A stretch of 64,000 bases of DNA from Macrostomum hystrix (lineage: Eukaryota > Platyhelminthes > Macrostomidae), in contig CATNEN010000034.1 in assembly GCA_950097015.1 (NCBI GenBank), positions 6,032,501 through 6,096,500 of the forward strand, in the 5' to 3' direction. The notes under the pieces were generated by a model, which was not told where the DNA came from, ran no database searches, and was given only the letters and a program-made list of their open reading frames with translations. Both the position numbers and the translations under genes were made by a program. Of this stretch, positions 13,722 through 26,500 are shown in pieces. The first letter of the stretch is position 1; each line of letters begins with the position of its first letter.

Positions 13722-15630
13722 CTGTCTGTGAGTCCCAGATCCTTCAGTCTGTGAGTCCCAGATCCTTCAGTCTGTGAGTCCCAGATCCTCCAATCTGTGA
13801 GTCCCAGATCCTTCAGTCTGTGAGTCCCAGATCCTCCAATCTGTGAGTCCCAGATCCTTCAGTCTGTGAGTCCCAGATTCGTCAGTCTGTGAGTCCCAGA
13901 TCATTCAGTCTGTGAGTCCCAGATCATTCAGTCTGTGAGTCTCAGATCCTTCAGTCTGTGAGTCCCAGATCATTCAGTCTGTGAGTCCCAGATCATTCAG
14001 TCTGTGAGTCCCAGATCTTTCAGTCTGTGAGACCCAGATAATTCAGTCTGTGAGTCCCAGATCTTTCAGTCTGTGAGTCCCAGATCCTTCAGTCTGTGAG
14101 TCCCAGATTCGTCAGTCTGTGAGTCCCAGATTCGTCAGTCTGTGAGTCCCAGATCCTTCAGTATGTGAGTCCCAGATCTTTCAGTATGTGAGTCCCAGAT
14201 TCGTCAGTCTGTGAGTCCCAGATCTTTCAGTCTGTGAGTCCCAAATCTTTCAGTCTGTGAGTCCCAGATCCTTCAGTCTGTGAGTCCCAGATCCTTCAGT
14301 ATGTGAGTCCCAGATATTTCAGTCTGTGAGTCCCAGATATTTCAGTCTGTGAGTCCTAGATTCGTCAGTCTGTGAGTCCCAGATCTTTCAGTCTGTGAGT
14401 CCCAAATCTTTCAGTCTGTGAGTCCCAGATCCTTCAGTCTGTGAGTCCCAGATTCGTCAGTCTGTGAGTCCCAGATCCTTCAGTCTGTGAGTCCCAGATC
14501 CTTCTGTCTGTGAGTCCCAGATCCTCCAATCTGTGAGTCCCAGATCCTTCAGTCTGTGAGTCCCAGATCCTCCAATCTGTGAGTCCCAGATCCTTCAGTC
14601 TGTGAGTCCCAGATTCGTCAGTCTGTGAGCCCCAGATCATTCAGTCTGTGAGTCCCAGATCATTCAGTCTGTGAGTCCCAGATTCGTCAGTCTGTGAGTC
14701 CCAGATCCTTCAGTCTGTGAGTCCCAGATCCTTCTGTCTGTGAGTCCCAGATCCTCCAATCTGTGAGTCCCAGATCCTTCAGTCTGTGAGTCCCAGATCC
14801 TCCAATCTGTGAGTCCCAGATCCTTCAGTCTGTGAGTCCCAGATTCGTCAGTCTGTGAGCCCCAGATCATTCAGTCTGTGAGTCCCAGATCATTCAGTCT
14901 GTGAGTCTCAGATCCTTCAGTCTGTGAGTCCCAGATCCTCCAATCTGTGAGTCCCAGATCCTTCAGTCTGTGAGTCCCAGATTCGTCAGTCTGTGAGTCC
15001 CAGATCCTTCAGTCTGTGAGTCCCAGATCCTTCAGTCTGTGAGTCCCAGATCTTTCAGTATGTGAGTCCCAGATCCTTCAGTCTGTGAGTCCCAGATCAA
15101 TCAGTCTGTGAGTCCCAGATCAATCAGTCTGTGAGTCCCAGATCCTTCAGTTTGTGAGTCCCAGATTCGTCAGTCTGTGAGTACCAGATCATTCAGTCTG
15201 TGAGTCCCAGATTCGTCAGTCTGTGAGTCCCAGATCATTCAGTCTGTGAGTCCCAGATTCGTCAGTCTGTGAGTCACAGATCCTTCAGTCTGTGAGTCCC
15301 AGATCATTCAGTCTGTGAGTCCCAGATCATTCAGTCTGTGAGTCCCAGATCATTCAGTCTGTGAGTCCCAGATCATTCAGTCTGTGAGTCCCAGATTCGT
15401 CGGTCTGTGAGTCCCAGATTCGTCAGTCTGTGAATCCCAGATCATTCAGTCTGTGAGTCCCAGATCATTCAGTCTGTGAGTCCCAGATCCTTCAGTCTGT
15501 GAGTCTCAGATCCTTCAGTCTGTGAGTCCCAGATTCGTCAGGCTGTGAGTCCCAAATCCTTCAGTCTGTGAGTCCCAGATCCTTCAGTCTGTGAGTCCCA
15601 GATCCTTCAGTCTGTGAGTCCCAGATTCTT
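13722..15630. repeat. Minisatellite, 23-bp unit with a 230-bp higher-order block
   Basis: About 83 copies of TGTGAGTCCCAGATCCTTCA plus GTC, with CCTTCAG, ATTCAG, TTCGTCAG, TTTCAG and CCTCCAA variants. The block at about 14,434-14,640 is repeated without visible change at 14,664-14,870, an offset of 230 bp or ten units, so a ten-unit segment was recently duplicated. Confidence 0.97.
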
Positions 15631-16351
15631 TTAACAATTAGCAATTTGTGTTTTGAATTCAGTTCCATGTTGAGCTATTCCACCAAACTAGCAATAGTTT
15701 CCAGTTAAGTCTTGTTCGTGCAAGTAAGAAGCTCTATAGAAAGCAAATTTCCAAAAATAGAACACTGCCCCACTTGCACGGCATCAGTAGCTCAAATGGA
15801 CAGGGAGGTATTCCATCAACTGTCAACTTTGTATCAAAGGAATACAATGCCAGAATTGAAGCAAGAAATTTTTTTGAAGTCTAAAAGCTGATCAGATTGC
15901 AAGGTGGATTTGGATTCAGATTTCAAATATGACTGAAAAATTCAGGTCTGGTCTATCATTCGTACGAGCTAAGTGGCAAATACGAGCTAATATTCAAGAT
16001 AAACAACTTTGAGACAAGTGAGACAATGACGGCAAAGACGAGTGTACTAAGTGAGGTACCTCAAGTAAGAAGAGAAAGGAATGGGTCAACACAAGGAGCC
16101 AGTAGACAAGCTAGATTACAATAGCAAAAAAACGAAGGAAAATGCTACTGTGACCTTCAGCTCTGTTTACATGCTGAAAAAAAGCGTAGAATTTATTGAA
16201 AGAGCTTAAACAGATGTTTTGTCTGAAACATTCAAATCTGATTGTTTTTTGCTTGATTTTAAGCCATTTCAATCAAATGCTTATCGTGACTAGAAAAATG
16301 TTACTGAATATTTTTTTTGCTTGCTTCAATAATTCCTTCTGGCTATTGCCA
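15631..16351. other. Unique spacer, no gene seen
   Basis: AT-rich unique sequence. No exon or RNA gene could be supported. Confidence 0.4.
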
Positions 16352-17425
16352 GACCTACTTCTATTCTCATCCCTACTTCAATTCGCATCCCTACTTCTAT
16401 TCTCATCCCTACTTCTATTCTCATCCCTACTTCTATTCTCATCCCTACTTCCATTCTCATCCCTACTTCTATTCTCATCCCTACTTCTATTCTCATCTCT
16501 ACTTCTATTCTCATCCCTACTTCTATTCTCATCCCTACTTCTATTCTCATCCCTACTTCCATTCTCATCCCTACTTCTATTCTCATCCCTACTTCTATTC
16601 TCATCCCTACTTCTATTCGCATCCCTACTTCTATTCTCATCCCTACTTCTATTCTCATCCCTACTTCTATTCGCATCCCTACTTCTATTCGCATCCCTAC
16701 TTCTATTCGCATCCCTACTTCTATTCTCATCCCTACTTCTATTCTCATCCCTACTTCTATTCTCATCCCTACTTCTATTCTCATCCCTACTTCTATTCTC
16801 ATCCCTACTTCTATTCTCATCCCTACTTCTATTCGCATCCCTACTTCTATTCGCATCCCTACTTCTATTCTCATCCCTACTTCTATTCTCATCCCTACTT
16901 CTATTCGCATCCCTACTTCTATTCTCATCCCTACTTCTATTCGCATCCCTACTTCTATTCGCATCCCTACTTCTATTCTCATCCCTACTTCTATTCTCAT
17001 CCCTACTTCTATTCGCATCCCTACTTCTATTCTCATCCCTACTTCTATTCTCATCCCTACTTCTATTCGCATCCCTACTTCTATTCTCATCCCTACTTCT
17101 ATTCGCATCCCTACTTCAATTCACATTCCTACTTCTATTCTCATCCCTACTTCTATTCTCATCCCTACTTCTATTCTCATCCCTACTTCTATTCTCATCC
17201 CTACTTCTATTCTCATCCCTACTTCTATTCTCATCCCTACTTCTATTCTCATCCCTACTTCTATTCTCATCCCTACTTCTAATCTCATACCTACTTCAAT
17301 TCACATTCCTACTTCTATTCTCATCCCTACTTCTATTCTCATCCCTACTTCTATTCTCATCCCTACTTCTATTCTCATCCCTACTTCAATTCTCATCCCT
17401 ACTTCTTATCTCATCCCTACTCTAG
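16352..17425. repeat. Minisatellite, 18-bp unit
   Basis: About 59 copies of TACTTCTATTCTCATCCC (T or G variants inside TTCTCATC/TTCGCATC). The 18-bp period keeps frames open for hundreds of codons on both strands, producing monotonous six-residue repeats. These have no other gene-like property. Confidence 0.97.
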
Positions 17426-18002
17426 TCTCAAGCCTATGTTCTCTTGTATCTGTTCTCTTGGCATCCACAAGAGATGTCTTGTGAATCGTCAATTAAAAGT
17501 ACAAATTCTATTAGCTTGTTTTTAGGCCCGAGCCGAAGCAGGGCTAAAATACGGACTAGTAAAAAGTGCAACAAGTAAAAAATGGTGGCTAAGCTGGAAT
17601 CTAAGCAAAAACATTATTCATCCGAAAGTATAGGAAAAATTATATCAAAATTTAGCTAAAAATCCCGAGCCGTGGGAAACAGAGAGGAACAGGGATTGCA
17701 CAAGTTGGACCCAGTCTAGATCGATCTCAACAGCAGCCAGCCTCAACAAATTAGCATGCCTAATTATAGCCAGAGACTGACTCGATGGTCCTTACACTCG
17801 ATCGCTCTCCGCTCTCACAGAGAGAAAGCCGTTGTTTCCATGCCGTTGATTTCTGTGCCAGAATTGAATACATTGGAGCTCAATAAATAGTCGAGTTTGA
17901 CATGCTGATTGACTGCCAAGGAATGATCCGGCCCTTGTTTGTTGAGGAACCCCAAAGATACTAACTGATGTTAGGCATGCGAGATGGGTAAGAGAAACTA
18001 TG
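17426..18002. other. Unique spacer, no gene seen
   Basis: Non-repetitive sequence between two large arrays. No supported feature. Confidence 0.4.
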
Positions 18003-19748
18003 TTGTTCAGTGGATGGAGGTTGTAGTTCAGTGGATGGAGGTTGTAGTTCAGTGGATGGAGGTTGTAGTTCAGTGGATGGAGGTTGTAGTTCAGTGGATG
18101 GAGGTTGTAATTCAGTGGATGGAGGTTGTAGTTCAGTGGATGGAGGTTGTAGTTCAGTGGATGGAGGTTGTAGTTCAGTGGATGGAGGTTGTAGTTCAGT
18201 GGATGGAGGTTGTTGTTCAGTGGATGGAGGTTGTTGTTCAGTGGATGGAGGTTGTAGTTCAGTGGATGGAGGTTGTAGTTCAGTGGATGGAGGTTGTAGT
18301 TCAGTGGATGGAGGTTGTAATTCAGTGGATGGAGGTTGTAGTTCAGTGGATGGAGGTTGTAGTTCAGTGGATGGAGGTTGTAGTTCAGTGGATGGAGGTT
18401 GTAGTTCAGTGGATGGAGGTTGTAGTTCAGTGGATGGAGGTTGTTGTTCAGTGGATGGAGATTGTAGTTCAGTGGATGGAGGTTGTTGTTCAGTGGATGG
18501 AGGTTGTTGTTCAGTGGATGGAGGTTGTAGTTCAGTGGATGGAGGTTGTAGTTCAGTGGATGGAGGTTGTTGTTCAGTGGATGGAGGTTGTAGTTCAGTG
18601 GATGGAGGTTGTAGTCCAGTGGATGGAGGTTGTAGTTCAGTGGATGGAGGTTGTAGTTCAGTGGATGGAGGTTGTAGTTCAGTGGATGGAGGTTGTTGTT
18701 CAGTGGATGGAGGTTGTTGTTCAGTGGATGGAGGTTGTAGTTCAGTGGATGGAGGTTGTAGTTCAGTGGATGGAGGTTGTAGTTCAGTGGATGGAGGTTG
18801 TAATTCAGTGGATGGAGGTTGTAGTTCAGTGGATGGAGGTTGTAGTTCAGTGGATGGAGGTTGTAGTTCAGTGGATGGAGGTTGTAGTTCAGTGGATGGA
18901 GGTTGTAGTTCAGTGGATGGAGGTTGTTGTTCAGTGGATGGAGATTGTAGTTCAGTGGATGGAGGTTGTTGTTCAGTGGATGGAGGTTGTTGTTCAGTGG
19001 ATGGAGGTTGTAGTTCAGTGGATGGAGGTTGTAGTTCAGTGGATGGAGGTTGTTGTTCAGTGGATGGAGGTTGTAGTTCAGTGGATGGAGGTTGTAGTCC
19101 AGTGGATGGAGGTTGTAGTTCAGTGGATGGAGGTTGTAGTTCAGTGGATGGAGGTTGTAGTTCAGTGGATGGAGGTTGTTGTTCAGTGGATGGAGGTTGT
19201 AGTTCAGTGGATGGAGGTTGTAGTTCAGTGGATGGAGGTTGTAGTTCAGTGGATGGAGGTTGTAGTCCAGTGGATGGAGGTTGTAGTTCAGTGGATGGAG
19301 GTTGTAGTTCAGTGGATGGAGGTTGTTGTTCAGTGGATGGAGATTGTAGTTCAGTGGATGGAGGTTGTAGTTCAGTGGATGGAGGTTGTAGTCCAGTGGA
19401 TGGAGGTTGTAGTCCAGTGGATGGAGGTTGTAGTTCAGTGGATGGAGGTTGTAGTCCAGTGGATGGAGGTTGTTGTTCAGTGGATGGAGATTGTAGTTCA
19501 GTGGATGGAGGTTGTAGTTCAGTGGATGGAGGTTGTAGTCCAGTGGATGGAGGTTGTAGTCCAGTGGATGGAGGTTGTAGTTCAGTGGATGGAGGTTGTA
19601 GTTCAGTGGATGGAGGTTGTAGTCCAGTGGATGGAGGTTGTAGTTCAGTGGATGGAGGTTGTAGTCCAGTGGATGGAGGCTGTAGTCCAGTGGATGGAGT
19701 TTGTAGTTCAGTGGATGGAGGCTGTAGTCCAGTGGATGGAGGTTGGTT
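18003..19748. repeat. Minisatellite, 21-bp unit with a 483-bp higher-order period
   Basis: About 83 copies of GTTGTAGTTCAGTGGATGGA plus G. The rare variant GAGATTGTAG recurs at about 18,459, 18,942 and 19,340. The first spacing is 483 bp (23 units) and the neighbouring variant strings also match, so a 23-unit block was duplicated. The period is a multiple of three, so plus-strand frames stay open for about 600 codons. Confidence 0.97.
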
Positions 19749-19846
19749 TTAGTCGGGGAGGTTATAGTGAGTTAGGTTGTTGTGTGGGGTTGCAGTGGGC
19801 GAGGTTTTTGTGGGGGGAGTTTGTAGTGGGGAGGCTGTAATGGGGG

Positions 19847-20085
19847 AGGTTGCAGCCTAGTTGTTAGAGTTTTGTCTCAATAAGGTGACGTCGGGAGTTC
19901 GATTCCCAGTCCAGGGTTGCTTCGTAATTGCTGACATTCTGATGAAGGTGGTGCACATAAGTCGATAAGCTGAACAGCTAGTTGTAGCCTGTGTAAACAG
20001 TCTTTGGAAGCACCAGGCTATTGCTGTGGCTGTATCAATGGCTGTACATCTGGCCCAACAGTGTTATATTGGATTGGGCAAAATT
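19847..20085 (+). mobile_element. Diverged tRNA-derived SINE copy
   Basis: The head GCAGCCTAGTTGTTAGAG and box B GGGAGTTCGATTCCCAG are followed by the family body, including AAGCTGAACAGCTAGTTG and a GGCTGTACATCTGGCCCAA tail. It has the same orientation and order as the 53,690 copy but is strongly diverged. Confidence 0.65.
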
Positions 20086-20711
20086 TATATATAGTTAACC
20101 AATAAACGACATGCATATTGCATTATATCCGATGAGTGATGCAATCCCACTGTCATAAACTGCTTGCACAAATAGGCCGTTCCAGTCCGATAGGATATTG
20201 CATTGTCGCCAGTGATTTACGACACCCTAATTACATGCATTATCTAATAAACGGGCTAGTCAAGGTGAGGCCATCTTGTTAGATGTCATAGATAACTGGA
20301 AACAGTAGAATAATAATAATAATGCGTAGAAAAAGGAAAGTTTTGCTGTAATTTTCCTAAATGCCGGACAAAGTCTGCAGACATTGTAAACAGTCTTGAT
20401 GATTAATATTGCGTTCCCGAATCTTACAGCGCTAAAAGCGATGTTCAGGGCAAGATTAAAATTAATTAACGCTAAACAAGAAGCTTCAGCACAAGATCTC
20501 TAGAATGTCAATTTCTCGTAATCCCAGAATTAGGACCAAGGTAAACACTCATTAGGGATCTGAACTATGGACTGCAACTATTCTCAGACGCTGAAATAAA
20601 CCAGGGTTCGATTTCTAAGAAAGGAAAACAATAGGTTCATTGTTGAAATTGGCCATTGTCTGCTTTCGCGGTTTGAGTCGAATTAAAGACAATTGCATCC
20701 AATTATCCTTA
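20086..20711. other. Unique spacer, no gene seen
   Basis: Unique sequence. A short piece near 20,560-20,620 (CTATGGACTG, GGTTCGATTTC) may be a SINE scrap. Nothing else is supportable. Confidence 0.35.
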
Positions 20712-21725
20712 TATCTAGGGTCCGGATAGTCTTCTACCTAGGGTCCGGATAGTCTTGTACCTAGGATCCTTATAGTCTTGTACCTAGGGTCCTTATAGTC
20801 TTGTACCTAGGGTCCTTATAGTCTTGTACCTAGGGTCCTTATAGTCTTGTACCTAGGATTCTTATAGTCTTGTACCTAGGGTCCTTATAGTCTTGTACCT
20901 AGATTCCTTATAGTCTTGTACCTAGGATTCTTATAGTCTTGTACCTAGGATTCTTATAGTCTTGTACCTAGGGTCCTTATAGTCTTGTACCTAGATTCCT
21001 TATAGTCTTGTACCTAGGATTCTTATAGTCTTGTACCTAGGATCCTTATAGTCTTGTACCTAGGGTCCTTATAGTCTTGTACCTAGGATTCTTATAGTCT
21101 TGTACCTAGGGTCCTTATAGTCTTGTACCTAGATTCCTTATAGTCTTGTACCTAGGATTCTTATAGTCTTGTACCTAGGATTCTTATAGTCTTGTACCTA
21201 GGTTCCTTATAGTCTTGTACCTAGGATCCTTATAGTCTTGTACCTAGGATCCTTATAGTCTTGTACCTAGGGTCCTTATAGTCTTGTACCTAGGTTCCTT
21301 ATAGTCTTGTACCTAGGATCCTTATAGTCTTGTACCTAGGGTCCTTATAGTCTTGTACCTAGGTTCCTTATAGTCTTGTACCTAGGATCCTTATAGTCTT
21401 GTACCTAGGGTCCTTATAGTCTTGTACCTAGGTTCCTTATAGTCTTGTACCTAGGGTCCTTATAGTCTTGTACCTAGGATCCTTATAGTCTTGTACCTAG
21501 GATCCTTATAGTCTTGTACCTAGGGTCCTTATAGTCTTGTACCTAGATTCCTTATAGTCTTGTACCTAGGATCCTTATAGTCTTGTACCTAGGATCCTTA
21601 TAGTCTTGTACCTAGGATCCTTATAGTCTTGTACCTAGGGTCCTTATAGTCTTGTACCTAGATTCCTTATAGTCTTGTACCTAGGGTCCTTATAGTCTTG
21701 TACCTAGGGTCCGGATATTCATGTA
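20712..21725. repeat. Minisatellite, 23-bp unit
   Basis: About 44 copies of TCTTGTACCTAGGGTCCTTA plus TAG. Variation is almost confined to the GGGTCC/GGATCC/GGATTC/GGTTCC/GATTCC segment, while the TATAGTCTTGTACCTAG core is nearly invariant. Confidence 0.97.
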
Positions 21726-23005
21726 CGTGAGATAATGGCCTTGAAATATTCCTTTTGGGCGTCTAAAGAAGACAATAACTCACTCTGATCAAAATTAGTC
21801 AACATCCGACTTGACGAGCATAGAAAACATTTTAGGCGAATTAATACTTTGGATTAGGCATAGCTTAGCCTTGAACAAAGGACAATTTTGTCTATGGCCG
21901 CGATGAGAGACGCTATATCGGCCAATTGAACTATATATTTTTTGGCCCGGCTAATCTTATGACGGCCATAGACTATTGGCTGGGCGAATGGTTTGTGCCA
22001 GAGACAATGGATAATTAGTCAAGACTGTGGTGCTTTTTTAAGCTGTCAATCAAATAATTAAACGGGGTCACTATTGTCAATTAGTCAGGAATTTTTCTTG
22101 CTCTGAATATAAAATCAAATATATGAGTATATTTATGTACTGATTTTGTACACCGATTTGAACTCAGTGTGCAATTGATAAGCAATTCTAATTAGCTAAC
22201 ATGATTTATAAATAAACAACACATTTGCTAATATAAATCTTTGCTTGCTTAATACAAAGCGTTTTATAAAATGCAAATTAAAGTATTAGTAATATAATTG
22301 CTATACAAAAGATTGACGATAATTACAGATAAGCATATAAAGACACAGTATGATAGCATTGTTAGTATTGTATAAGATGTAGATTTATGCAGATTGACAC
22401 AAACAAAAGATAAATTATATATATACACAAACACATTATTTTCATACAGATAGTGCTCTGTGACCACTAGTGTTAAAATTTACAAAACTCGGATGGCGAA
22501 ATGAATTAATCGATGCTTTAATTAGGACCTAGTCTTGTACCTAGTCTTACTAGACGACGCAGATTTGAATTCAACGGGATTTTGGAATTGAAATCGACAT
22601 TCAATTTGTCATGCTACGAACAGCAGATTACAAACGAAATGATTAAATTTAGAAATTAAAATATGCAACAATTTTTTTCTACCGGGAGAGGAGCATTCAG
22701 ACACCACAATAGTAGCAGACAATGACAATACCGGTTTGGAGGTAGCTGACACACTGAATAGTTCTGAATAGATTTATAAAAACATGACCGCCTTTGTTTT
22801 TGAACAAAGCTCTCTCTCTCCGCACAGGACTGGCTGGTTGACTAGATAATAATAAGCGCCAGGAGGGGTAGGACTGGCCGAGGATCTGAAAAGATTACGG
22901 GATTAATGAGTTTGAGAACCTGGGAAGATTACCTGTTGGGATTGTAGGATTAGCGAAGATTTGAGAATACGAGTATTTTGAGGACTTTTAAAATAAAACT
23001 ATCCT
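21726..23005. other. Intergenic region downstream of SOS, no gene seen
   Basis: AT-rich unique sequence after the SOS stop codon (SOS is transcribed leftward). It should contain the SOS 3' UTR and poly(A) site. An ATTAAA hexamer on the minus strand is present near 22,525, but its use cannot be shown. Confidence 0.35.
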
Positions 23006-23292
23006 AATTGGGACAGATGGCAGCCGACAGCACAGCCGCAGCTATTTCACGGCGCATCTGAAGGCTGCGTACAGCAGTTCAGTCCATGGACTGGGGTGAC
23101 GCCAAACCCCACCCTAAATTACCTCAATTAATGCTGGTACCAATTCAACAGATGGGTGAACAGAAAAAATTCGGAGCTAAGTATCGTGCTAAAGGACACA
23201 AATTGTTCCAGTGGAGTCGGGAATCGAACCCCCGACCTTCAAGTCGTGATTCCGAAGCTCTAACCACTAGGCTACAACCCCTAAAATACTAT
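23006..23292 (-). mobile_element. Near full-length tRNA-derived SINE
   Basis: Read on the minus strand: GTAGCCTAGTGGTTAGAGC (box A region), GGGGGTTCGATTCCCGAC (box B), then a body with GGAACAATTTGTGTCCTTTA, a CAGTCCATGGACTGAAC segment and a GTGCTGTCGGCTGC 3' part. It matches the copy at 53,690-53,990 over about 270 bp. It lies just past the last SOS exon, in the same orientation as SOS. Confidence 0.85.
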
Positions 23293-23503
23293 TAGAGGAT
23301 TAAAGAGGATTATTTTCAGAGAAAATCTTGCCTTGTGGATTTGGACAGAAATTAAATCTTAATTCTTAGAGAACTAAACAGCCCCTGATTATTGGCAACA
23401 GCGGGCGGCCAGACTGCGAGCGACACCAAAGTATGCTCACTTACTTATACAACTACTCTACGACTAGTTGACAGTAGACAGTAGCGAGCATGCGTCCAGG
23501 CCT

Positions 23504-26500
23504 TTACTGCGTTGGATTGCTAACTGAGGTGCTGCGAACTGAGGTACGCGGCGGCAGGGAGGGTGGCTTGGCTGAGGCCATCTGCGCCGACGCGGACGAC
23601 CTCGCTGACCGCGGCGGCAGCGGTGGAGGAGCCGCCGTTGGCGACGGCAAAGCGGCGGCGCCGGGCGCAACCGATTTGCCGCCAACTGACGAGGCCCAAA
23701 CGCCGACTGTCTGTCGGGGCGGCGGCAGAGGCGGCAGCTGACTATTCGTGTTACTGTGACTGGCTCCCTGGATAGCGCCGCCGCCGTTGCCACTGGAGCC
23801 AGCTGGTACCGGATCTGAGACGCTGCGCAAATGATCTGCAAAAAGAGAATGCCGCTGAATGTAAATTGAATTGAGTTCGATTGAATCGGAGTAAATTGAA
23901 TGATTTTTTTAGTAAGTCAGCGAAAAAAACTAACACAAGGGGAGATATTAGAGAGGGATATATGAGACAGGGATGAGATGAGACGGGAAAGATGACATAT
24001 GACAGGGATGAGATCAGACAGGGATGTATGAGACAGGAATAAAATGAGACAGGGGTGAGATGAGACAGGGGAAAGATAAGACAGGGGAAAGATGAGACAG
24101 GGGAAAATGAGACAGGGGAAAGATGAGACAGGGGAAAGATGAGACGGGAAAGATGAGACAGGGGAAAGATGAGACAGGGGAAAGATGAGACAGGGGAGAG
24201 TAGGTAGATGGGGTGGGGTCGGATGTTGCCCAAATGCTTAGTCTAGAAGATGTACTATAAGATAGTCTAGCTAGAAGATGTCTATCTCATTAGTTCATTA
24301 TCGTCAGCTCAACGCGAATAAACACAGCAAAACCAAAAGCAATTACAGGAGGCAGACAGCAGTGTCACGCAATTTACCTGAGCTGTCCTGCCGCGCCAGC
24401 TCTTCAACAACTGAAATAGTTTATATTGAAACAAAACTTTATAAACTCGAAGATGGGTTAAAAACGGGTTACTTTGGTTAAATAATTTGAAAAACTGTCA
24501 TGCGTACAGCATTCGATGCTTAACATAAACCCTACAGAGCTATTGTGAAAGACCTATCACTGCACACAATATCATGCAGATTTCAGATACTCGTATAGGT
24601 CAACACTGGAATTCGAAATATTGATTCAGTTTTTTAGTTGGAATGCATTAAAAATCTGCAAGACCTCTGAAAAGATAACAGCATGCGCTTGGAAACTATT
24701 GGCGGAATAGTCCCACACTGCTGGATAGTCCCACCCTGTGCTGGATAGTCCCACACTGCTGGATAGTCCCATCCTGTGCTGGATAGTCCCACACTGCTGG
24801 ATAGTCCCACCCTGTGCTGGATAGTCCCACCCTGTGCTGGATAGTCCCATCCTGTGCTGGATAGTCCCATCCTGTGCTGGATAGTCCCATCCTGTGCTGG
24901 ATAGTCCCATCCTGTACTGGATAGTCCCACCCTGTGCTGGATAGTCCCATCCTGTACTGGATAGTCCCACCCTGTGCTGGATAGTCCCACACTGTGCTGG
25001 ATAGTCCCACACTGTGCTGGATAGTCCCACACTGCTGGATAGTCCCACCCTGTGCTGGATAGTCCCACCCTGTGCTGGATAGTCCCACCCTGTGCTGGAT
25101 AGTCCCATCCTGTACTGGATAGTCCCACCCTGTGCTGGATAGTCCCACCCTGTGCTGGATAGTCCCACCCTGTACTGGATAGTCCCACCCTGTGCTGGAT
25201 AGTCCCACACTGTGCTGGATAGTCCCACCCTGTACTGGATAGTCCCACCCTGTGCTGGATAGTCCCACACTGCTGGATAGTCCCACCCTGTGCTGGATAG
25301 TCCCACACTGCTGGATAGTCCCACCCTGTGCTGGATAGTCCCATCCTGTGCTGGATAGTCCCACCCTGTGCTGGATAGTCCCATCCTGTACTGGATAGTC
25401 CCACCCTGTGCTGGATAGTCCCACACTGCTGGATAGTCCCACACTGCTGGATAGTCCCACCCTGTGCTGGATAGTCCCACACTGTGCTGGATAGTCCCAC
25501 CCTGTGCTGGATTGTCCCACACTGTGCTGGATAGTCCCACACTGTGCTGGATAGTCCCACACTGTGCTGGATAGTCCCACCCTGTGCTGGATTGTCCCAC
25601 CCTGTGCTGGATAGTCCCACACTGTGCTGGATAGTCCCATCCTGTGCTGGATAGTCCCATCCTGTGCTGGATAGTCCCATCCTGTGCTGGATTGTCCCAC
25701 ACTGTGCTGGATAGTCCCACCCTGTGCTGGATAGTCCCATCCTGTGCTGGATAGTCCCATCCTGTGCTGGATAGTCCCACCCTGTGCTGGATAGTCCCAC
25801 ACTGTGCTGGATAGTCCCACCCTGTGCTGGATAGTCCCACCCTGTGCTGGATAGTCCCATCCTGTACTGGATAGTCCCACCCTGTGCTGGATAGTCCCAC
25901 ACTGTGCTGGATAGTCCCACCCTGTGCTGGATAGTCCCATCCTGTGCTGGATAGTCCCATCCTGTGCTGGATAGTCCCATCCTGTGCTGGATAGTCCCAC
26001 ACTGTGCTGGATAGTCCCATACTGTAATTTTAAGTTAAGACTGAACTTCTAGCTAAAAACCTTAAAAGTTAAAACAGCAAAAGTAGTAGCAAAACAGTAG
26101 TATATTATTAACGAATCTCAGGTTTTGTTTAGTGTTTCAAAGCTTGTACTTGTACTTACAAAAGCGAAACACTCCTGTGCGTGTGTTTTTTCGGGTTTAT
26201 TAGAAAAATGTAGGCATTTATAAGTTTATTTAAAAAAATTTCTAAACCCCTTCGTCATTTTATTATTTTTATTTGACATTTAAGCCTTTCAACTACGTCA
26301 AATGTTATTATCCTGCTTTTGAGATCATATCAATAAAATCGAACTGTTTATGGGGGCTTAAATTGCTAGTCTATTATACTAATTATGCAGGGTTAGAAAT
26401 TCTGACTGCTGACCGAGAGGTCATCGCCCCATGAGAGGTCATTCTGCGGCTGTGCATCTGACTCAACTCCGCTAGGTGTAAATTCTATCTATCTATCCAT

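Noticed and set aside
13722-15630. CRISPR-like direct repeats
   Set aside because: Units are contiguous with no unique spacers, the context is clearly nuclear eukaryotic, and no cas-like gene is present.
16196-19840. Long open frames of 260-618 codons through the 18-bp and 21-bp arrays
   Set aside because: They exist in several frames and on both strands because the period is a multiple of three. Composition is a monotonous repeat with no signal peptide, splice context or non-repeat domain.
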